Source: Gymnopus androsaceus JB14 (taxonomy: Eukaryota > Basidiomycota > Agaricomycetes > Agaricales > Omphalotaceae). From it: a stretch of 64,000 nt of DNA. The notes under the pieces are model-generated. The model had not been told where the DNA came from, ran no database searches, and worked only from the letters and a program-made list of their open reading frames with translations. Below, piece by piece: positions 21,709 through 34,769 of the stretch. Positions within the stretch are counted from its first letter, which is position 1. Each line of letters opens with the position of its first letter. The stretch spans positions 1 through 64,000 of the forward strand of contig ML769390.1 in NCBI GenBank assembly GCA_009733575.1, read 5' to 3'. Position numbers and translations under genes: made by a program.

Positions 21709-21882
21709 TAGTACTTATGCGATAATAATGAACCCCACTTTTTGTAGTACTGTGTGTGGCGTCTCACCGGGTGTATTCGGATATTCCGGGTATGTTCGGA
21801 TGTTTCTCCGCCCTGACGCGTCGTCGGCACGGCTTCAAAGTTTTGTTTTTTTACTGGTCGGTCCCGCCATTCGCAGCAGAAA

Positions 21883-24800
21883 ATGCTGCCCTTACCCAAA
21901 GTCGCCCGTGTGGTGACCAGCTTCGGGCAGAATCCATCTATTCGAAATGCTTTCCATCTACAACCATCTCCCTCATCTACAAAGACCAGCACACCTGGCA
22001 GTAATTACTTTCAACAAAATAAAGGCTCCAGTAAGCCTCTGTACAATTACTTTGACCATTCCAGTAGTGGTTCAAAAGGCAGTAGATTCACCCATGGATA
22101 TCTTGTAAGCTAGATAAAATCCGAAATTACTTGCTTCTTACAGCTTTCTAGGGCGCAACACGTGTAGTAACTCAAATTCAGCCTGTTATAGATACAGGTT
22201 ATATCCAGAGCGACGACTATGAAGAAGTCGTCACTCCCAAGCCTGTTACTTCTTTCCAGCCCAGGCGGCATAGAAGCCACAGTCTCTCACACACTTCGAA
22301 AGAGCGCGATCAAAAACCCAGCGTTCTTTCCACTGTTCAGCTCCATGCTCGCTCCCGCCATGCTTTCTCGCAAGCACTTACAACGGACGACCTACCCCCA
22401 GATTCTCCTCCTTCTTCTCCTCGCTTGACCCGTCGAAACTCGACGGCTAGTGTGACTCGGACTGATGCCCCCATTGACACCTTGCCGCCTCCGCCTCCTC
22501 CTTCCTCTACACCCTTAAAATCCGAAGGTACAACTGTCGATACCAACGTCGATCGGGCTCCGTCAGAGCATTCTCGTGCTTTCGCCCATGCACAGTCATC
22601 TGGAGATCACGAAGTTGCTTTGCTCGCTGTAAACAACTTTCGTGCGGCCCTCACGGCTAAAACCGTGAACCCTCACATCTCGGACTTCAATGCAGCTTTG
22701 GAGGCTCTCTACTCGACACGACCTCGTGGCTCCCCTTTGACAGATATCCAGGACCTCTACAACACTATGATTCGCCTCGGTCTTCACCCTAATGCGCGTA
22801 CTTATATTATCCTCGTCCGCGCACATTGTGACCGTGACTACGAGGTAGTATGGGCCTTGAATGATATTGATAGAAGGCTTAAATCCCGAAACCAATTGCA
22901 TCTCTCCGCAGACGCTCAGGCGCGAAAGGATATCTTGACGAAAGAAAACAATTTCGCCTCCGCCGTCTCCCTCTTCCAAATCCTGCGCGCTCTGCATAGT
23001 AGAGAGGATATCCCCGTTCAGCTTCTTAATCAACTCTTGCGCTCCTGTGCTCATTACGGCGCCGTAGACCCTGCTATAATGGTATGGGAGACCGTCGAGC
23101 AGCATATTCCAACACCCTCCGCAGTCCTATACAAGTACATGCTCCAAGCTTTTGGTCGCGCGGGTGAGATCGACGCTGCATCGGATGTGTTTGCCGATTT
23201 CAGGGAGCGGTGTCTGGCCGGAAAAATTACTTGGTTATCCGAGAACGGTCGTACCGAGAACCCTGCTCGTTCTGCTCTCCATGTTTGGAATGCCATGATT
23301 GAAGCGTATCTCAAATGCGGTAAACCCGATATGGCTGTTTCGCTTTTGGAGGAAATGTTGCAATCCGGGAAAGCTCCCTCCGATGACCGACAGCTGTTCT
23401 CTCTTCCCTATCCCGCTCCCTCCACATACACTACGATTATAGCCGGTTTCTGCCATTCAGGCGACTATCAAAGTGCGATGAGCTGGTTCAACACTCTCAT
23501 TGCGCAGTCTTCCTCTCCTCGACATCCATTCGAACCTACGCCAGTGGCTTCTCGTCCTGATCATTTAGCGTGGCGTGTCTTGTTCCAAACGCTTTCTCGG
23601 CAAGCGGACACGCTACCAGCGCTGAACACTGTTTGGGCCTCGCTTTTGGAGTATTCTGCAAAAGATGGAATCGAGATTCCAACAGCTTATAGGTCTTTGG
23701 TTGCGAATGCTAATCTGGATGCAATGCAATCTCTCGGAAAAGCTGCAGAAGGGAATGCTCTGTCGGAAGGGAATTTGAATCAGATTTTAGCATTTTTCGC
23801 GGCGGCTAAATCAACAGTGGCTCCAGACCAGTCGCTCGTTGCACCTCACGTCGCCCGCATCTGGGAGACATGCTTTGACTTGGGTCTTCCATTACAGGCC
23901 GTGGAATATGGGTTATCGTTTTTCGAAGGGATGGGCCTGAACATACTTGCTTCGTCCAATCGTAAACTGATAGTCCAATTTTCTCGCTTGATGCTCGCTC
24001 AGGATTGGGAAAAAATTACCTCTGGCCCACTTGCTTTGGGATATGCGCTCAGACTTAACGATATCTGCGGCCAATATGGCCTAAACCATTCTCCTTCCCT
24101 CTTTCTCATGGAACAGTATTCTTATGCCAGATCCCAGTCGCTGTCTTTGGCCGATCTCAGTACCGCTCATCTAAAGACGCTTTGCATGGCAGCCGCATCA
24201 TTAGAGATGCTCGAGGACAAATCCAGATTTTGCGGGCTTTCTACCTTTCCTGGAAGACCTTTTGCGGGAGGTTGGTTTCGATGCCCTTATCCCTCAGTTG
24301 GGACACCGAGCCAAGGACATCATGTTCCAGGCTATGTTGTATGATAGGTCTGTTTACCAAGTTGAAGCTTTACTAGAGGAGCTTGGTCTTTCGCCTGCCT
24401 TCTCGGAGTGCCTCAGTCGTGTAAAGCCGGCAATATCCAGCCCATCACAGTCCCCTACTATTTCGACAGACAGGATCTACTGTTAACGAGGAGCCTGTTA
24501 CTCCGGTTACATCAGTCTCTTCTCAAGACTTCTCCTCTCAGACTCCAGCTAACTCACTCTACGAGGAGATTGATCTAAGCCGCATTCCTCGTCAGCTTTT
24601 TATTGACCGGAATATAACTCAGCAAGTCGAAGCTTCCGTCGTGGCGAATTTGAAAAATCCTGGAAAACCCCAGTCACTTTGGACCGTGTTCCAACGGGGT
24701 TTGCGCCAGGGCAAAGTTCCCACTCCGTTCACCCTTTCGCGCCTCTGTCAAGCTCTCGGGAGGGCTAAAGACGTCGATAAGGTCAAAATGGTCTACACTG

Positions 24801-26201
24801 TTGCGCAATCGCTTCTTGCGACCATGGAGCACGATAAACAGGCGCAATCAGACTCGTGGTTCCTCATCGAGGACGGTATGATAATCGCTCTGGCGCAGGC
24901 CGGTGAGGTTGACGCCGCTCATGTGCATCGCCAACGTATCCTCGACCAAGGAGGGTCCCCTTCTGCTGATGCTTATGGTGGATTAATCCTCAACGTAAAG
25001 GACACGACCGATGACAGTAGTAATGCGATGGCTCTGTTCAATGAATCGCAGATGCTTGGTGTCGTCCCGAACCATTACCTGTATAACAACATCATCTCTA
25101 AGCTAGCCAAGGCTCGCAAAGCTGATGTCGCTTTGGAGTTGTTTGCAAGGATGAAAGCGTCAGGCATCTCTCCATCCTCCATCACGTACGGTGCTGTAAT
25201 CGGTGCTTGCGCGAGAGTAGGAGATGCTATCTCAGCGGAGGTGCTCTATGCAGAGATGGTTGAAGCACCCACTTTTAAACCGAGAATTCCTCCATTCAAC
25301 ACCATGATGCAGCTATACACCACAACGAAGCCTAATAGAGACCGGGCGTTATTTTTCTATGACGAAATTTTGAGGAATCGCGTTTCGCCTACAACCTACA
25401 CATACAAGGTGTGTAAATCTTTTTCCGTATCTTCACGATATTTGCTTACGCTCGGTTCCAGCTACTCATGGAGACGTATGTTCTTGAGCCTCTCGATATC
25501 CCTAAAATGGAGGAAGTCTTCCGGGAGCTCTCTAATAACCCTCGGCTAGAGTTGCAAGGAACCCATTTTGCGACGCTCATCAATGCCTATGGTTGCGTTG
25601 CAAAGGACCTTGATAAAGCTCTCGCTGTGTACAACTCTATCTTCGATCATCCGCGCAAGCCCACCGTTGATGCCCTTGTGTTCGAAGCTATTGCCAACGT
25701 CTGTGTCGCTCATCGACGAATCGACCTCATGCCCCAACTCGTTACCAAAATGAACAATGTAGGAGTGCACATGACCGCGTATATCGTCAATGTGATGATC
25801 AAAGGGTACGCTGCAGTGGGTGATATTGAAAGCTCGAGGGAATTATTCGAGAGTCTCATTGATCCTGCGGAGGGGGTGGCAGCGTTGCATAACCATGCAC
25901 CTCACGACCCTTCTAGCATACCCTCCGTGAGCCCTATGGAGCCAGTGTACCGAGAGGTTAGGCTTCGCTTTCTTCCACGTATCATATTTTATTGACATAT
26001 GAAACTAGCCTTCTACTTGGGAAGCCATGGTACGGGCTGAGCTTGGTTCTGGAACACGCGATCGTGCGATTGCACTAATTGAACGATTAGAAGCTAGGTA
26101 TGTTTTTCGAGGTGCTGTCGATATCGGAGCCTACTAATTTTTTTTATCGTAGGAGATATCCTGAAGCAGTCGTCAATCGGAATAAGGAACATTATGGTTG
26201 A
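21883..26201 (+). CDS. Mitochondrial pentatricopeptide repeat (PPR) protein
   Basis: The product is a large (roughly 1,350-residue) helical-repeat protein with degenerate 35-residue PPR units. Examples are GLHPNARTYIILVRAHCDR, PAPSTYTTIIAGFCHSGDYQ, GVVPNHYLYNNIISKLAKA, GISPSSITYGAVIGACARVG and VHMTAYIVNVMIKGYAAVGD. The N-terminus (MLPLPKVARVVTSFGQNPS) is suited to mitochondrial import and is followed by a Ser/Pro-rich stretch. Known: fungal PPR proteins bind organellar RNA for processing, stability or translation. Introns include GTAAGC (22107) to TTCTAG, GTAAAG (24430) to CGACAG (24478), and two short ones near the end. One frame change near 24,215-24,220 (EMLED to NPDFAGFLPFLEDLL) may be a one-base insertion, or a 67-nt intron with a weak donor. 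The start at 21883 is the first ATG in frame. The specific target RNA is unknown. Confidence 0.8.
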
Positions 26202-26417
26202 CCACTCTCAAGTTTTGCCATATCAGAATTAGCACTCTCGATATTATCCACTCGTTATCAGTTGTATCATAGCTAACTAGTTGTATGATTAATCTGTACA
26301 ATACAAGTAGAGTAGACGAAAGCGCACTTATTAATGTTATGACATTTGACATTTGAACTTTGTGAATTCAACGAGTTATCCAGATACAAAATCGCAACAA
26401 AAAGTTTATCTATGTCT

Positions 26418-27617
26418 CTACTTCTTATCCTGCTCTTCTTGCCGCATACTCATCTCGATCGCTCGAGCAATAGCAGCTTCCTCATCCTCTTCGTCTTCAT
26501 CCATAGCAGCACCTGTAGGCGTCTTGTCGCCTGTACCTTCCATATCTACGTCTTCTTCTGTGGACGACATTGCAATAGCCTTTGCGAGAAGCGCTTCTTC
26601 CTCATCCTCGGTAGGTTCTGCAGCAGTCGTAGAGCTTGTTGCTGCGGTCTGCGAAGCGCCACTTGAAGATGCTTCGGCTGACGAGACTGCTTCTCGCGCC
26701 TGAGCCTCTTGCATCGATATACGCAGAGCCTGAAAGATAGTGAATGAGTGGTTAAGTAGAGTCGATGAATAAAACGACTTACCATTGCCAGTTCCGGATC
26801 CAAGGAGGGGTCGACACCAAACTCGAAATCGCCACCAGAAGAAGCACCGGGAGCATCACCACCCGTCCCGCCAAGTTCGGTAGGAATGCTGGCGCTGCGA
26901 TCGTCAGAAAGTACGGGTGAAGAAATAAGCACATCTGATATAAGACGAGGGCCGGGGGGAACAACAACGAGATGGCTAAAGATTAAGGGTCGGCTCAGAG
27001 ACTAGATGAATGTAGGTCAAAGATACGCACGAGTTATCACCACTACTTGCACTTTCGACAAAGGATTTGAGTACGGATTTATCTTCCTGTCCGGATAAAG
27101 GTTCCTCTATACCATCACCGAAACACACTACATCTACCGCGACGTTGTTCTTCTTCAGTTTCTTCGCCAATTTAACCATTCCCTTTTCGTCTGCAGCTGC
27201 ACCTTCTAGCGGCGAACCAACAAAGACGACAATACGCTGACGCAAGTTTTTGTTCTCTCGGTGTTTTAGAGCTAACTGTGCAACAGCAATGGCAGTAGGT
27301 ATATCGATAGCACCGCCAACCTTGGAAGAAGTTGAGTGGATGGCTTTCAAAATTTGGCCAAGGTCTTTGGAATGTGTTACGAGGACTTCAGGACTATGTA
27401 GCAAGATGAGCTTGTATTAGAATCCATATGAAGAAAACACACACCCTTTTCCTGCCATGGACATAATCCCCACAGTATTCTCCGGGTTCGAATCGATTTT
27501 AGTCTGGAAAACGACATTGACTGCGTCTGCCTGAGCATCGAATCGGTTTGGTTGATAATCCCCATTCCGCATGTACTCTGAGTTGTCAATAACCATCATT
27601 GTAGCCTCTAAAACCAT
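26418..27617 (-). CDS. RPN10: 26S proteasome ubiquitin receptor RPN10
   Basis: RPN10 is a ubiquitin receptor of the proteasome regulatory particle. Reading leftward from ATG at 27615-27617, the von Willebrand A domain opens [20 protein letters not shown]. It continues [47 protein letters not shown] and [10 protein letters not shown], all family-typical. The tail carries three ubiquitin-interacting motifs: [28 protein letters not shown] and [15 protein letters not shown], separated by Ser/Thr-rich acidic linkers. It ends in a lysine pair and stops at 26418. Introns lie near 26,730-26,780, 26,975-27,030 and 27,395-27,445. Its length fits vertebrate-like Rpn10 rather than the one-UIM yeast protein. 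Confidence 0.93.
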
Positions 27618-28740
27618 GGTTCAAGCTAGTTGTAGTACTCTGAGAGTTCGAGAGCAAGGACAAGGATGGGCGCGTGTGACACGACGCGTCACCACTGATG
27701 CTGTATTAAGCGCCTGAGATCCTTCTTCAGGACGCGCCGTGTCTTGGGTACTGCTCCTGGTTTGATTCCTGGTTTGATTCTTCTTGTTCCCTGTTGGACT
27801 ACTCGGTGTATGGACTTCCCGGTGCTATCCATGCTCACAACAGGAACCAACTCCCATATATATTGACATTCTCGGAAAATCCGAACTGAGGCCCAACTTT
27901 GTAGGAAGTCACAGGTGCTCTCTGCACGGAATTGAACTAGCACAAGACACGGTGCGTCGAGCACCTGCTCCTTTCAGCGTGCTGATGATAGGTGCAAATG
28001 TATGGCTCTTCACTCGTTTTCTTTGCCACTGTGTTCCCCTGGGCAAATCTGGATTAGTGACATCGGTGCAAATTTAGTGGAGACCTGAGTCGTCTATTTC
28101 GAACTCATGATATCTAATGAATTCCCTTAGCCCAAGATGTGCCAGGAGCTATAACGGTCAAGTTACCCATCATTTGTGGTTGGCGCGCTGTAGTTAGATC
28201 CATATATATCCTGTACCGGTAGGGCCAGCTGGTGCTGATTACTGGTGTGCCTTGGTAGGTAATATTTCTCTGCCAAAAAACGCTCGGCCTAAACGGCTTA
28301 CTGTACTGACGCACACGCTACCTTTATGTGTAGATGCGCGTTCTGCGTCGATGCTCAACACAAACAGTCCTTAGTCTCGCGTCATCAATCATCAAAGGTC
28401 GGTAAGTCGACTGAATATTCAACATGGATCAAATGCTGCTATCAAATGCTGCCAGAAGGACCAGGACACAGCAGTGCCGTCACACGCTAATTTCTTTCTC
28501 TTGCTTTCTTCCAATCTGGCTTCTACATATGGGGTGAAATCTGGATCTCAAGGGCGCTTCTCAAGCATAATGGCATAATGGTACAACAAAGACTAAGTGG
28601 ATATATACTGCGCCGAACAACCTGACCGGAACAAAGGCCCACTTCAATTCCCTCGACAGCAACTTTATAAGACTGATCATTGTCCTTCTTCCCTCCCCAC
28701 TTTTCCTTCGTCTACACTCCGCATCTTCTTTTTGGTAATA
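27618..28740. promoter_or_regulatory. Intergenic region, RPN10 and DUF6593 upstream sequence
   Basis: This 1.1-kb interval lies between divergent start codons. I see no open frame with family signal and no transposon ends. A weak TATA-like CTTTATAAG lies at about 28663-28671, about 70 bp upstream of the DUF6593 start. The sequence TTCAGGACGCG at 27725 and two neighbouring copies of TGGTTTGATTC (27758-27768 and 27770-27780) are the only short repeats noticed. Confidence 0.4.
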
Positions 28741-29482
28741 ATGTACACCGGCCCCTTACCCTACGTCTTTGAGGACCGCACAGGTCAGCTCTACGGGTCT
28801 GATTTCGACGACATGTACGACCGGTTGTTTTATCGGGTTTCTCGTGAACCGCACAAGACGGTGACCATGTTATACGACATGGGGCGACGCGCGAGTCGCC
28901 ACCGCGATTCCCTGCCTTTCCAAAGACAACCAATCGCCATCCTCGACTTTCTGCCTGACAGGTCCTTGGGGAATATCTGCTATGCAGTAAATGGCAACGT
29001 TCCAATACCCATGAATCGATACCTAAAGAGGACGTCAATATTTGGAGGGTGAGCTTCTCCCTCAGGAAGATAGCAAATAAAAGTTCGAATTTCGCAATCA
29101 TTCAGGTCGTTATCAAGGAAATTCACGGGCTCTGACGGTAAAGATTACAGGTGGAGTCATAGAAGCGTACAGGGCCAAGAATGGACGGTAAGCTTATGCG
29201 TTATCCCCCTTTCCGAACGCCAGAGCTGATAGTGGCGCTCTCTCCGACAGTGCACAACTGGCACAGAGAACTTTATCGTCGCGCACTTTGATTTAAAGCC
29301 AGCTGATGTTCGGGTGTATGATGTGTCGGGGAACACGCTGACCATTTATGAGCAATTTATTCATTTGTCCGTCGGTGAGTACAGTGTGACTCGGGCTTGT
29401 ATATCCCTGACAACCTTTCTTAAAATCAGAAATCCTTGCCTCACTGACTATCATGCGGCATATCGCCCAGCACAATCTCTAA
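28741..29482 (+). CDS. DUF6593-domain protein
   Basis: The spliced protein is about 190 residues, with no signal peptide and no membrane segment. It shows the pattern of the DUF6593 family, which is expanded in mushroom-forming fungi. An N-terminal strand-rich part includes AILDFLPDRSLGNICYAVNG; it is followed by FTGSDGKDYRWSHRSVQGQEW, the core NFIVAHFDLKPADVRVYDV and a terminal helix ILASLTIMRHIAQHNL. Introns: GTGAGC (29051) to TTCAG, a second near 29,190-29,250, and a third near 29,375-29,430. The biochemical role of the family is unknown. The assignment rests on my memory of the family pattern and should be confirmed by a profile search. Confidence 0.7.
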
Positions 29483-30444
29483 CGTGTCCGCTCCATTTCT
29501 ATCTCATTCTGAACCTTGTGCATTTTTGGACAATTTGCGTTCTGTGCGAATTGGCTGTATCATCCGCTACTTGTTTAAATATTATGGTGGTCAGGCAATT
29601 TAAACATTGACTCCGAGAAGATCCTCCGAGTCATACCAAATAACGGGTTTATTCTACACGTAGTTTCACAGAATCGGGGAGCCCATAAGTCCCAACTGTC
29701 TGAAATCAGATTTCAGAAAATCCTCCAGGATACGGGCAAAACGAGGTTGGACGACGATAAGGATTTCGAAATGACTTGGGTAATGGGAATGGCTTTCACC
29801 GCCAGAAACGGAAATCAAAGAGTTAAGCAAGTTCAATCCTTCTGGTCATTTCGGTCCGATATCATGTTCGTTTTGCGAGGTTTCCAATGAATACCCTGGA
29901 TTCCAATCGGACAACTTTAAGTGTGGACAGAATGACTGCTATTCAAAGGCGTTGCGGTCCGACATTTCGATGGCTCAACGAGTGCGACGAATATGGGCAG
30001 TATAGATCCATGCAACCTGTCAGCTCTGCACCATAACCGTTTAGTACGTTTCCCTATCACTTTGCCCACCGGACCTTACTCATCTCGCTCACGATCTAAT
30101 GACTCACTTCTTGTTATTTGAGCAGTATGTAATAGCTAGGTGGTACGAATTAGTCAACATTAGAGAAAAAATACGGAAAACGAAAACAAAGGAAGGAAAG
30201 AATAGTACTAATAGGTAAAGCTACATTGAAGGTACATACGATAGGCTTCTACGATATGCTGTGTACTTCGTTCGGGATCGACAAAAGGTGTGCTACAAAG
30301 CTACATTGGATTGAAAGTGGGAATCAGGATCGACGTAAGCAAGGTCTAATGAACAAAAAGTCTATCGAGTCGGTAAGCAGGGAGCAGAGGATTTAAAAAA
30401 GGATTATTTAACGTTGTCGGCCGGAAATCATTCATGACTAACTA
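29483..30444. other. Intergenic, no gene recognised
   Basis: The interval between the convergent DUF6593 gene and the transcription factor holds no convincing open frame. A 17-bp palindrome CTGAAATCAGATTTCAG lies at 29700-29716. AT-rich sequence from about 30,120 to 30,440 is likely the 3' flank of the factor gene. Poly-A/T-rich words are compatible with polyadenylation signals but cannot be assigned. Confidence 0.45.
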
Positions 30445-33400
30445 CTATCTGAATAGAAGAAAAGAAGCGTAAGCATCGCATCGCATCTCCAGCGGTTGGA
30501 GGCACTCACGATAAGCGTTGTAAGTTTCAGACATGAACATTGAAGGAGCGTGGGTCGTTGTTCCATCGGAAAGGGGATTATTGTAATTTTCGAGTGAAGG
30601 AAACGCCGAAAACTCGTGCCAGTACTGATGAGGATGACGGTTCGAAGTGGAGGTAGAAGATGCGGAAGCGGAACTCGAATGGCTGACGCTATGAGACATC
30701 GACGGACGGTGTTGGTGACCCTGTCCCATAGGCGTTGCATGCGTATGCGCATGACGGTCGTTCAACAACATCGTTGTGCCATAACCCGACGTAGCCTGTG
30801 GATGCGCAGACGCAAACGGCAAACTATCAAAATGATTATTAGGCCACCTCTGAAAGGCCGCTGGAGGAAAGTATGGTGCAACGGGTGACACTTCCATAGG
30901 CGGTGAAGGTTGATGATATGAACTGGGAGCGCTGCTGCTATATGTATTTTGGTCTACCAGCTCGTAGTTGTTGTTGCTGTCTATACGCATGGGTTCGGTT
31001 GTATGTGGGTGTGAGTGAGAGAAGCTCGAGGTACTTTCGTATTCGTATTCGTATTCGTATTCGTCTCGGGTAATCACAGGGATGGAAGGCTCTAGGGATC
31101 GTTTCTTGCGCTTGGTGAAAGTTCCAGACAGGGACGGAGACTCGGATGCATCTTTACCATCGAGATCCACCTTTGAACCTTCGAGGAGTTCTAGGGCGCG
31201 TGTCGCACTCGGCCATAAGACTTGCATCGCAGTCAGGACGTTGATGCATTTTCGGAGGCCCATGCGTGCTTGAGGGTCATTCGGGGAAAAAGAAACTGAG
31301 GAACGCGTTAGAAAAAAAACTCGGAACACAGCTATAAATAAATAGATAAACAAGTGCTTACTACTGGTGATGTGCATGATACTGGCTGAGAAAATATAAT
31401 AACAAAAGAATGCTGGGCAGTGGTCAAGGGTATACTTTTCGAGGTATGTCATAGCTAAGTTGGTCATGTAAGTAAATGATTCCGAATCTCAAAGCAAATG
31501 ACCTACCAATAGAGGTGATATGGTTTGCTGCGCTGGCGCATAATTCGTAGCTTTTCTCTGACACAGAGTGAGTATCAAAATCTTCAGACGTATTTAGCCT
31601 GATAATGAATCCAGTATTAGCACCAACTGTTCATAAATATATCATGCCGTACACACGTTTTTTCCAATCCACGACGAATGCTAGAATAGCAAAATATGAG
31701 AAACATAGATTGTGAAAATACCAGGTAGAACTTACAAAGGTCGATGAAGCAAAAGCACCACACACCAATACTGCATATGCAGCGCCAAAACCGCAGGCAA
31801 AGTTTTTTGAGGTTTCAATGACTGCGGATCGTGCTGAAGCTCTTCTGGAAGCCGATAATACCATTTATCTAAAACGCCTTCCAGGAAAACGGCTTGTCCA
31901 TGGCGACTGGATACAGGCCGTATGGCATAGATTGCTTGAATAATCATACTGAAAATGCCAGCTGTAAATGTGTTATGAGATTGATGGCCCCAATCGAAGG
32001 GGAGAGAAGTACGCACAGAGGACCGCTGCGGCGTTGAAGCATGAGATGGTGGTCCCTGGAATAAGGGTCCCAATTTGAGTGACGCGTACATCGGGCTCCT
32101 ACAATTCAGGGTAACCTAGTTAGAAAAAGAAGACAAATTCATGCAGATCTCTTACATCTTGCTCATCCGGTAACGCCGTGTCAAAATCCCGCTCAAAGAT
32201 CATTAACGGCCGTCCTGAAATCGATATGTATCAGAGATAACAAACAAAAAAATGAAACGTACCAATATAGGCAGAAATATATTTGTCCATGATAACGCAT
32301 GCGTACCAGATCCTCTTTCGTTCCTGTAGTTCGTCTGTTTCGAAGATCCTTCCACCCAATCCTTCCCTTGACCAACCATCCGCGCTTCGGTGCATGCCAA
32401 GGTCCTGAGCCATTCGGATCGCCATCCCAATATATGTCCAAGCCGAAGCCATCGCTCCGACGCCCATTTCACGATAGCCCATCAATAGCAGGGCTTGGCA
32501 CGTCGTAGGACGGGAGCGAGAATATGAACGTTCCAGAAGAGCTTGGGCACGCTCGAGATAGACGTCGCCTGCAGTCCACGTTATATTGGAAGACGACGGT
32601 CGGGGAACATTTGATGGGTCGTCTGAATATCGTGCTGCGATGGCGAACATTGCGAAAAGGAGCAGAGCTGGAACTCGTCGTGTTCGGTGCTTGTAAGACG
32701 AGGTGATAGATGCCAGGTCAATGTCTGGAGCTGACCCCGGGGAATCTTTCGTAGTAGTTTCTGCGTGGAAGGCCTGATAAAATGCACGCTTGTGTAAGAT
32801 GGGTAGGAATGAGTGTACGTGCTCAAAGTATACTTTGAGGAAGTGCTCCTGCATTTCTGCAGAAGGGAGGTCTGCAGTGAGGTCTTCCTCGTCTTCGCGC
32901 ATTGTGATTCTGCTTGAGGAAACGGTAGGGAAACGCCTAAACGTATAGAAATCGCATAAGAAGACATAGAGCGACATGAACGCAAAAAAACAAACCATAT
33001 CCCTCCTTCATTCCTGTCATCCACTCGTTCTTTAGCTCCCAAAATATGAAGACCACTCGCTTTACCATGATACCGCACTTGCTCGTCCTCATTCAAGCTC
33101 AATTGCCCCGTTGCAACCGCAAGCTCGTCTTCGTCGCTCTCAGAACGATACTCATCTGATATACTACCGTTGGACATCTCGACCTTTTCTGCTAGAGGTT
33201 CGGAAGCTCGAGAAGAGGGACGAGTGAAATATGACGGTGTTCGCCGCATGAGGTTGGGAGACAACACGCGAGATGAAATTGTTGATGTGAAGGTAGGCTT
33301 GAACGAATAAGTAACAGGCGTAGAAGCAGTTGTCGAAGGAGCGGATACAGAAAAACCGCCTTCCATGGTCATATCATTCATCCGGCGTCTTTGTCTTGGA

Positions 33401-34503
33401 CCAGGAGAAAGGCTCCGTTCAGCACGTCCCGATGAAGCAAGGTTCGCGTGTTGGGTGGACACAGGATGGAAATCAGAAGAGTTGCCACGAGAAGTTGAAG
33501 CTCGCAGCATGGCTGCGACGCGATCCTGCCATTCATTTGAGGGACTACGTACGAAGGTAAGACAAGCAAAGACGTTCCAAAGATAATAGCCTACTGTGTA
33601 GATCCCAAATCCATCTTGTCAGAGGAAGCAGGGTCATTATATCGTGTTTTGCTCCCACCGGGACCATCTCCAGTGCGACCTTTGACTCCGTACGGAGAAT
33701 TATCAACACGGTTTATAATTTCTCTAGCGAGAGGGTCCTATAAGAGAAATAGAGTTAGTGTTGAGCAAAGTAAAAGATGCGCGAGAGTTTCACCTGAGAG
33801 ATATCGCGAAGCAACGTTTCAGCTCTGGGATCGCCAGACGCTAACATTATTCCCAATAGAGCTTCAGCCTGGTGTAAACGCGCCTCGATAGCATCAATGT
33901 AGCCTTTCGGAGGTCCACGCTTGCGGGAAGGACCAAGAAATGTACAAGCTACATGGATGTGAGTAATCGAAGACAAGGTGAATGGAATAACTTGCGAGTT
34001 GCCAGCATAACACAATTCCTACAAGGTTCGTTTGGCGAAGAACGTTCACACTTGCATTTCGACTTTCTGCATTGGTCGCAAGCTGAGAAACGAGTTTAGA
34101 ATCGGTTGGAAGAAGAAAGAAGCCAGAACTAACCTTTGCTGCTTCGACGCCTAATTGGCCTCTCTTCAGAAGCAGAGCTGGACTGGCCAAGTCCATTCAA
34201 GCCATCAGCCACTTCGGAAATGTCATCGTATTCGTCGCTGAAAGGCATGGCATGTTGTAGACTAATACTGCCCGGATTTGAACGCGAAGATGAAGGTTGC
34301 CCCCAGTGACTGATAGAAGGCATATTGGGTAAATTGTTAAAACGAAACACTGACTGGTGTGGCCGATGTTGTGGATAAAATTGGTATTGTCGAACTGAAG
34401 CCGGTAAAAGGTCTGGCGAAGGAGAAGATTCGGCTTTTACGGATTGTGCGGTCGACGGAGAAAGGAGGTACGGGTCATTAGTAGATAGGAGCGTCGAGCT
34501 CAT
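30445..34503 (-). CDS. Zn2Cys6 fungal-specific transcription factor
   Basis: Reading leftward from ATG at 34501-34503 (MSSTLLSTNDPYLLSPS), a Ser-rich leader precedes the binuclear cluster CDQCRKSKCKCERSSPNEPC with RNC, split by an intron from the last cysteine (ACTFLGPSRKRGPPKGY). The linker and dimerisation-like helix AIEARLHQAEALLGIML follow. The fungal-specific regulatory domain starts near 32,870 (HFLKVYFEHVHSFLPILHKR) and includes LLLFAMFAIAARYSDDP, YLERAQALLERSYSRSRP, MGYREMGVGAMASAWTYIGM and AIRMAQDLGMHRSADGW. The C-terminus is low-complexity: an EYEYEYEYE tract, His/Ser-rich stretches and a Pro/Ala region, as in activation domains. About ten short introns are present. The architecture resembles XlnR-type carbon regulators, but the target pathway cannot be told from sequence. 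Confidence 0.85.
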
Positions 34504-34769
34504 CGTCAGTTTGGACCCTACACAAGTCGCAGTCAAGCAAGTACAACGAGCAGGTAAGAAGAGGGAACCGGAACCTGAATGAAACTGAAACGCAGTTGTA
34601 GGGCTATCCTTGCCACGGCCATTCTGAGATCGTTTTTTTTTTTTTTTTTTTTTTGATTTTCATAAGATTCAAGATCGATGATTTGCACTAACTAAAATGT
34701 GACGTTTCGGGTGCACAACTGGCGGACTGCCGCGATCTGACGCAGCCTACGGGCGCTTAACTGCACTTC
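34504..34769. promoter_or_regulatory. Divergent promoter with a 22-nt poly-T tract
   Basis: This 266-bp interval separates the transcription factor (leftward) from the unrecognised gene at 34,770 (rightward). It contains an uninterrupted run of 22 T at 34633-34654. Such rigid homopolymer tracts exclude nucleosomes in fungal promoters, so it may set an open region serving both genes. Confidence 0.6.

Noticed and set aside
24430..24478. Second apparent frameshift in the PPR gene
   Set aside because: A 49-nt intron with donor GTAAAG, CTAC/CTAT near the 3' end and acceptor CGACAG explains the change.
29700..29716. 17-bp palindrome CTGAAATCAGATTTCAG as an operator
   Set aside because: It lies in a convergent intergenic region with no promoter role, and one such palindrome in 64 kb is not surprising.
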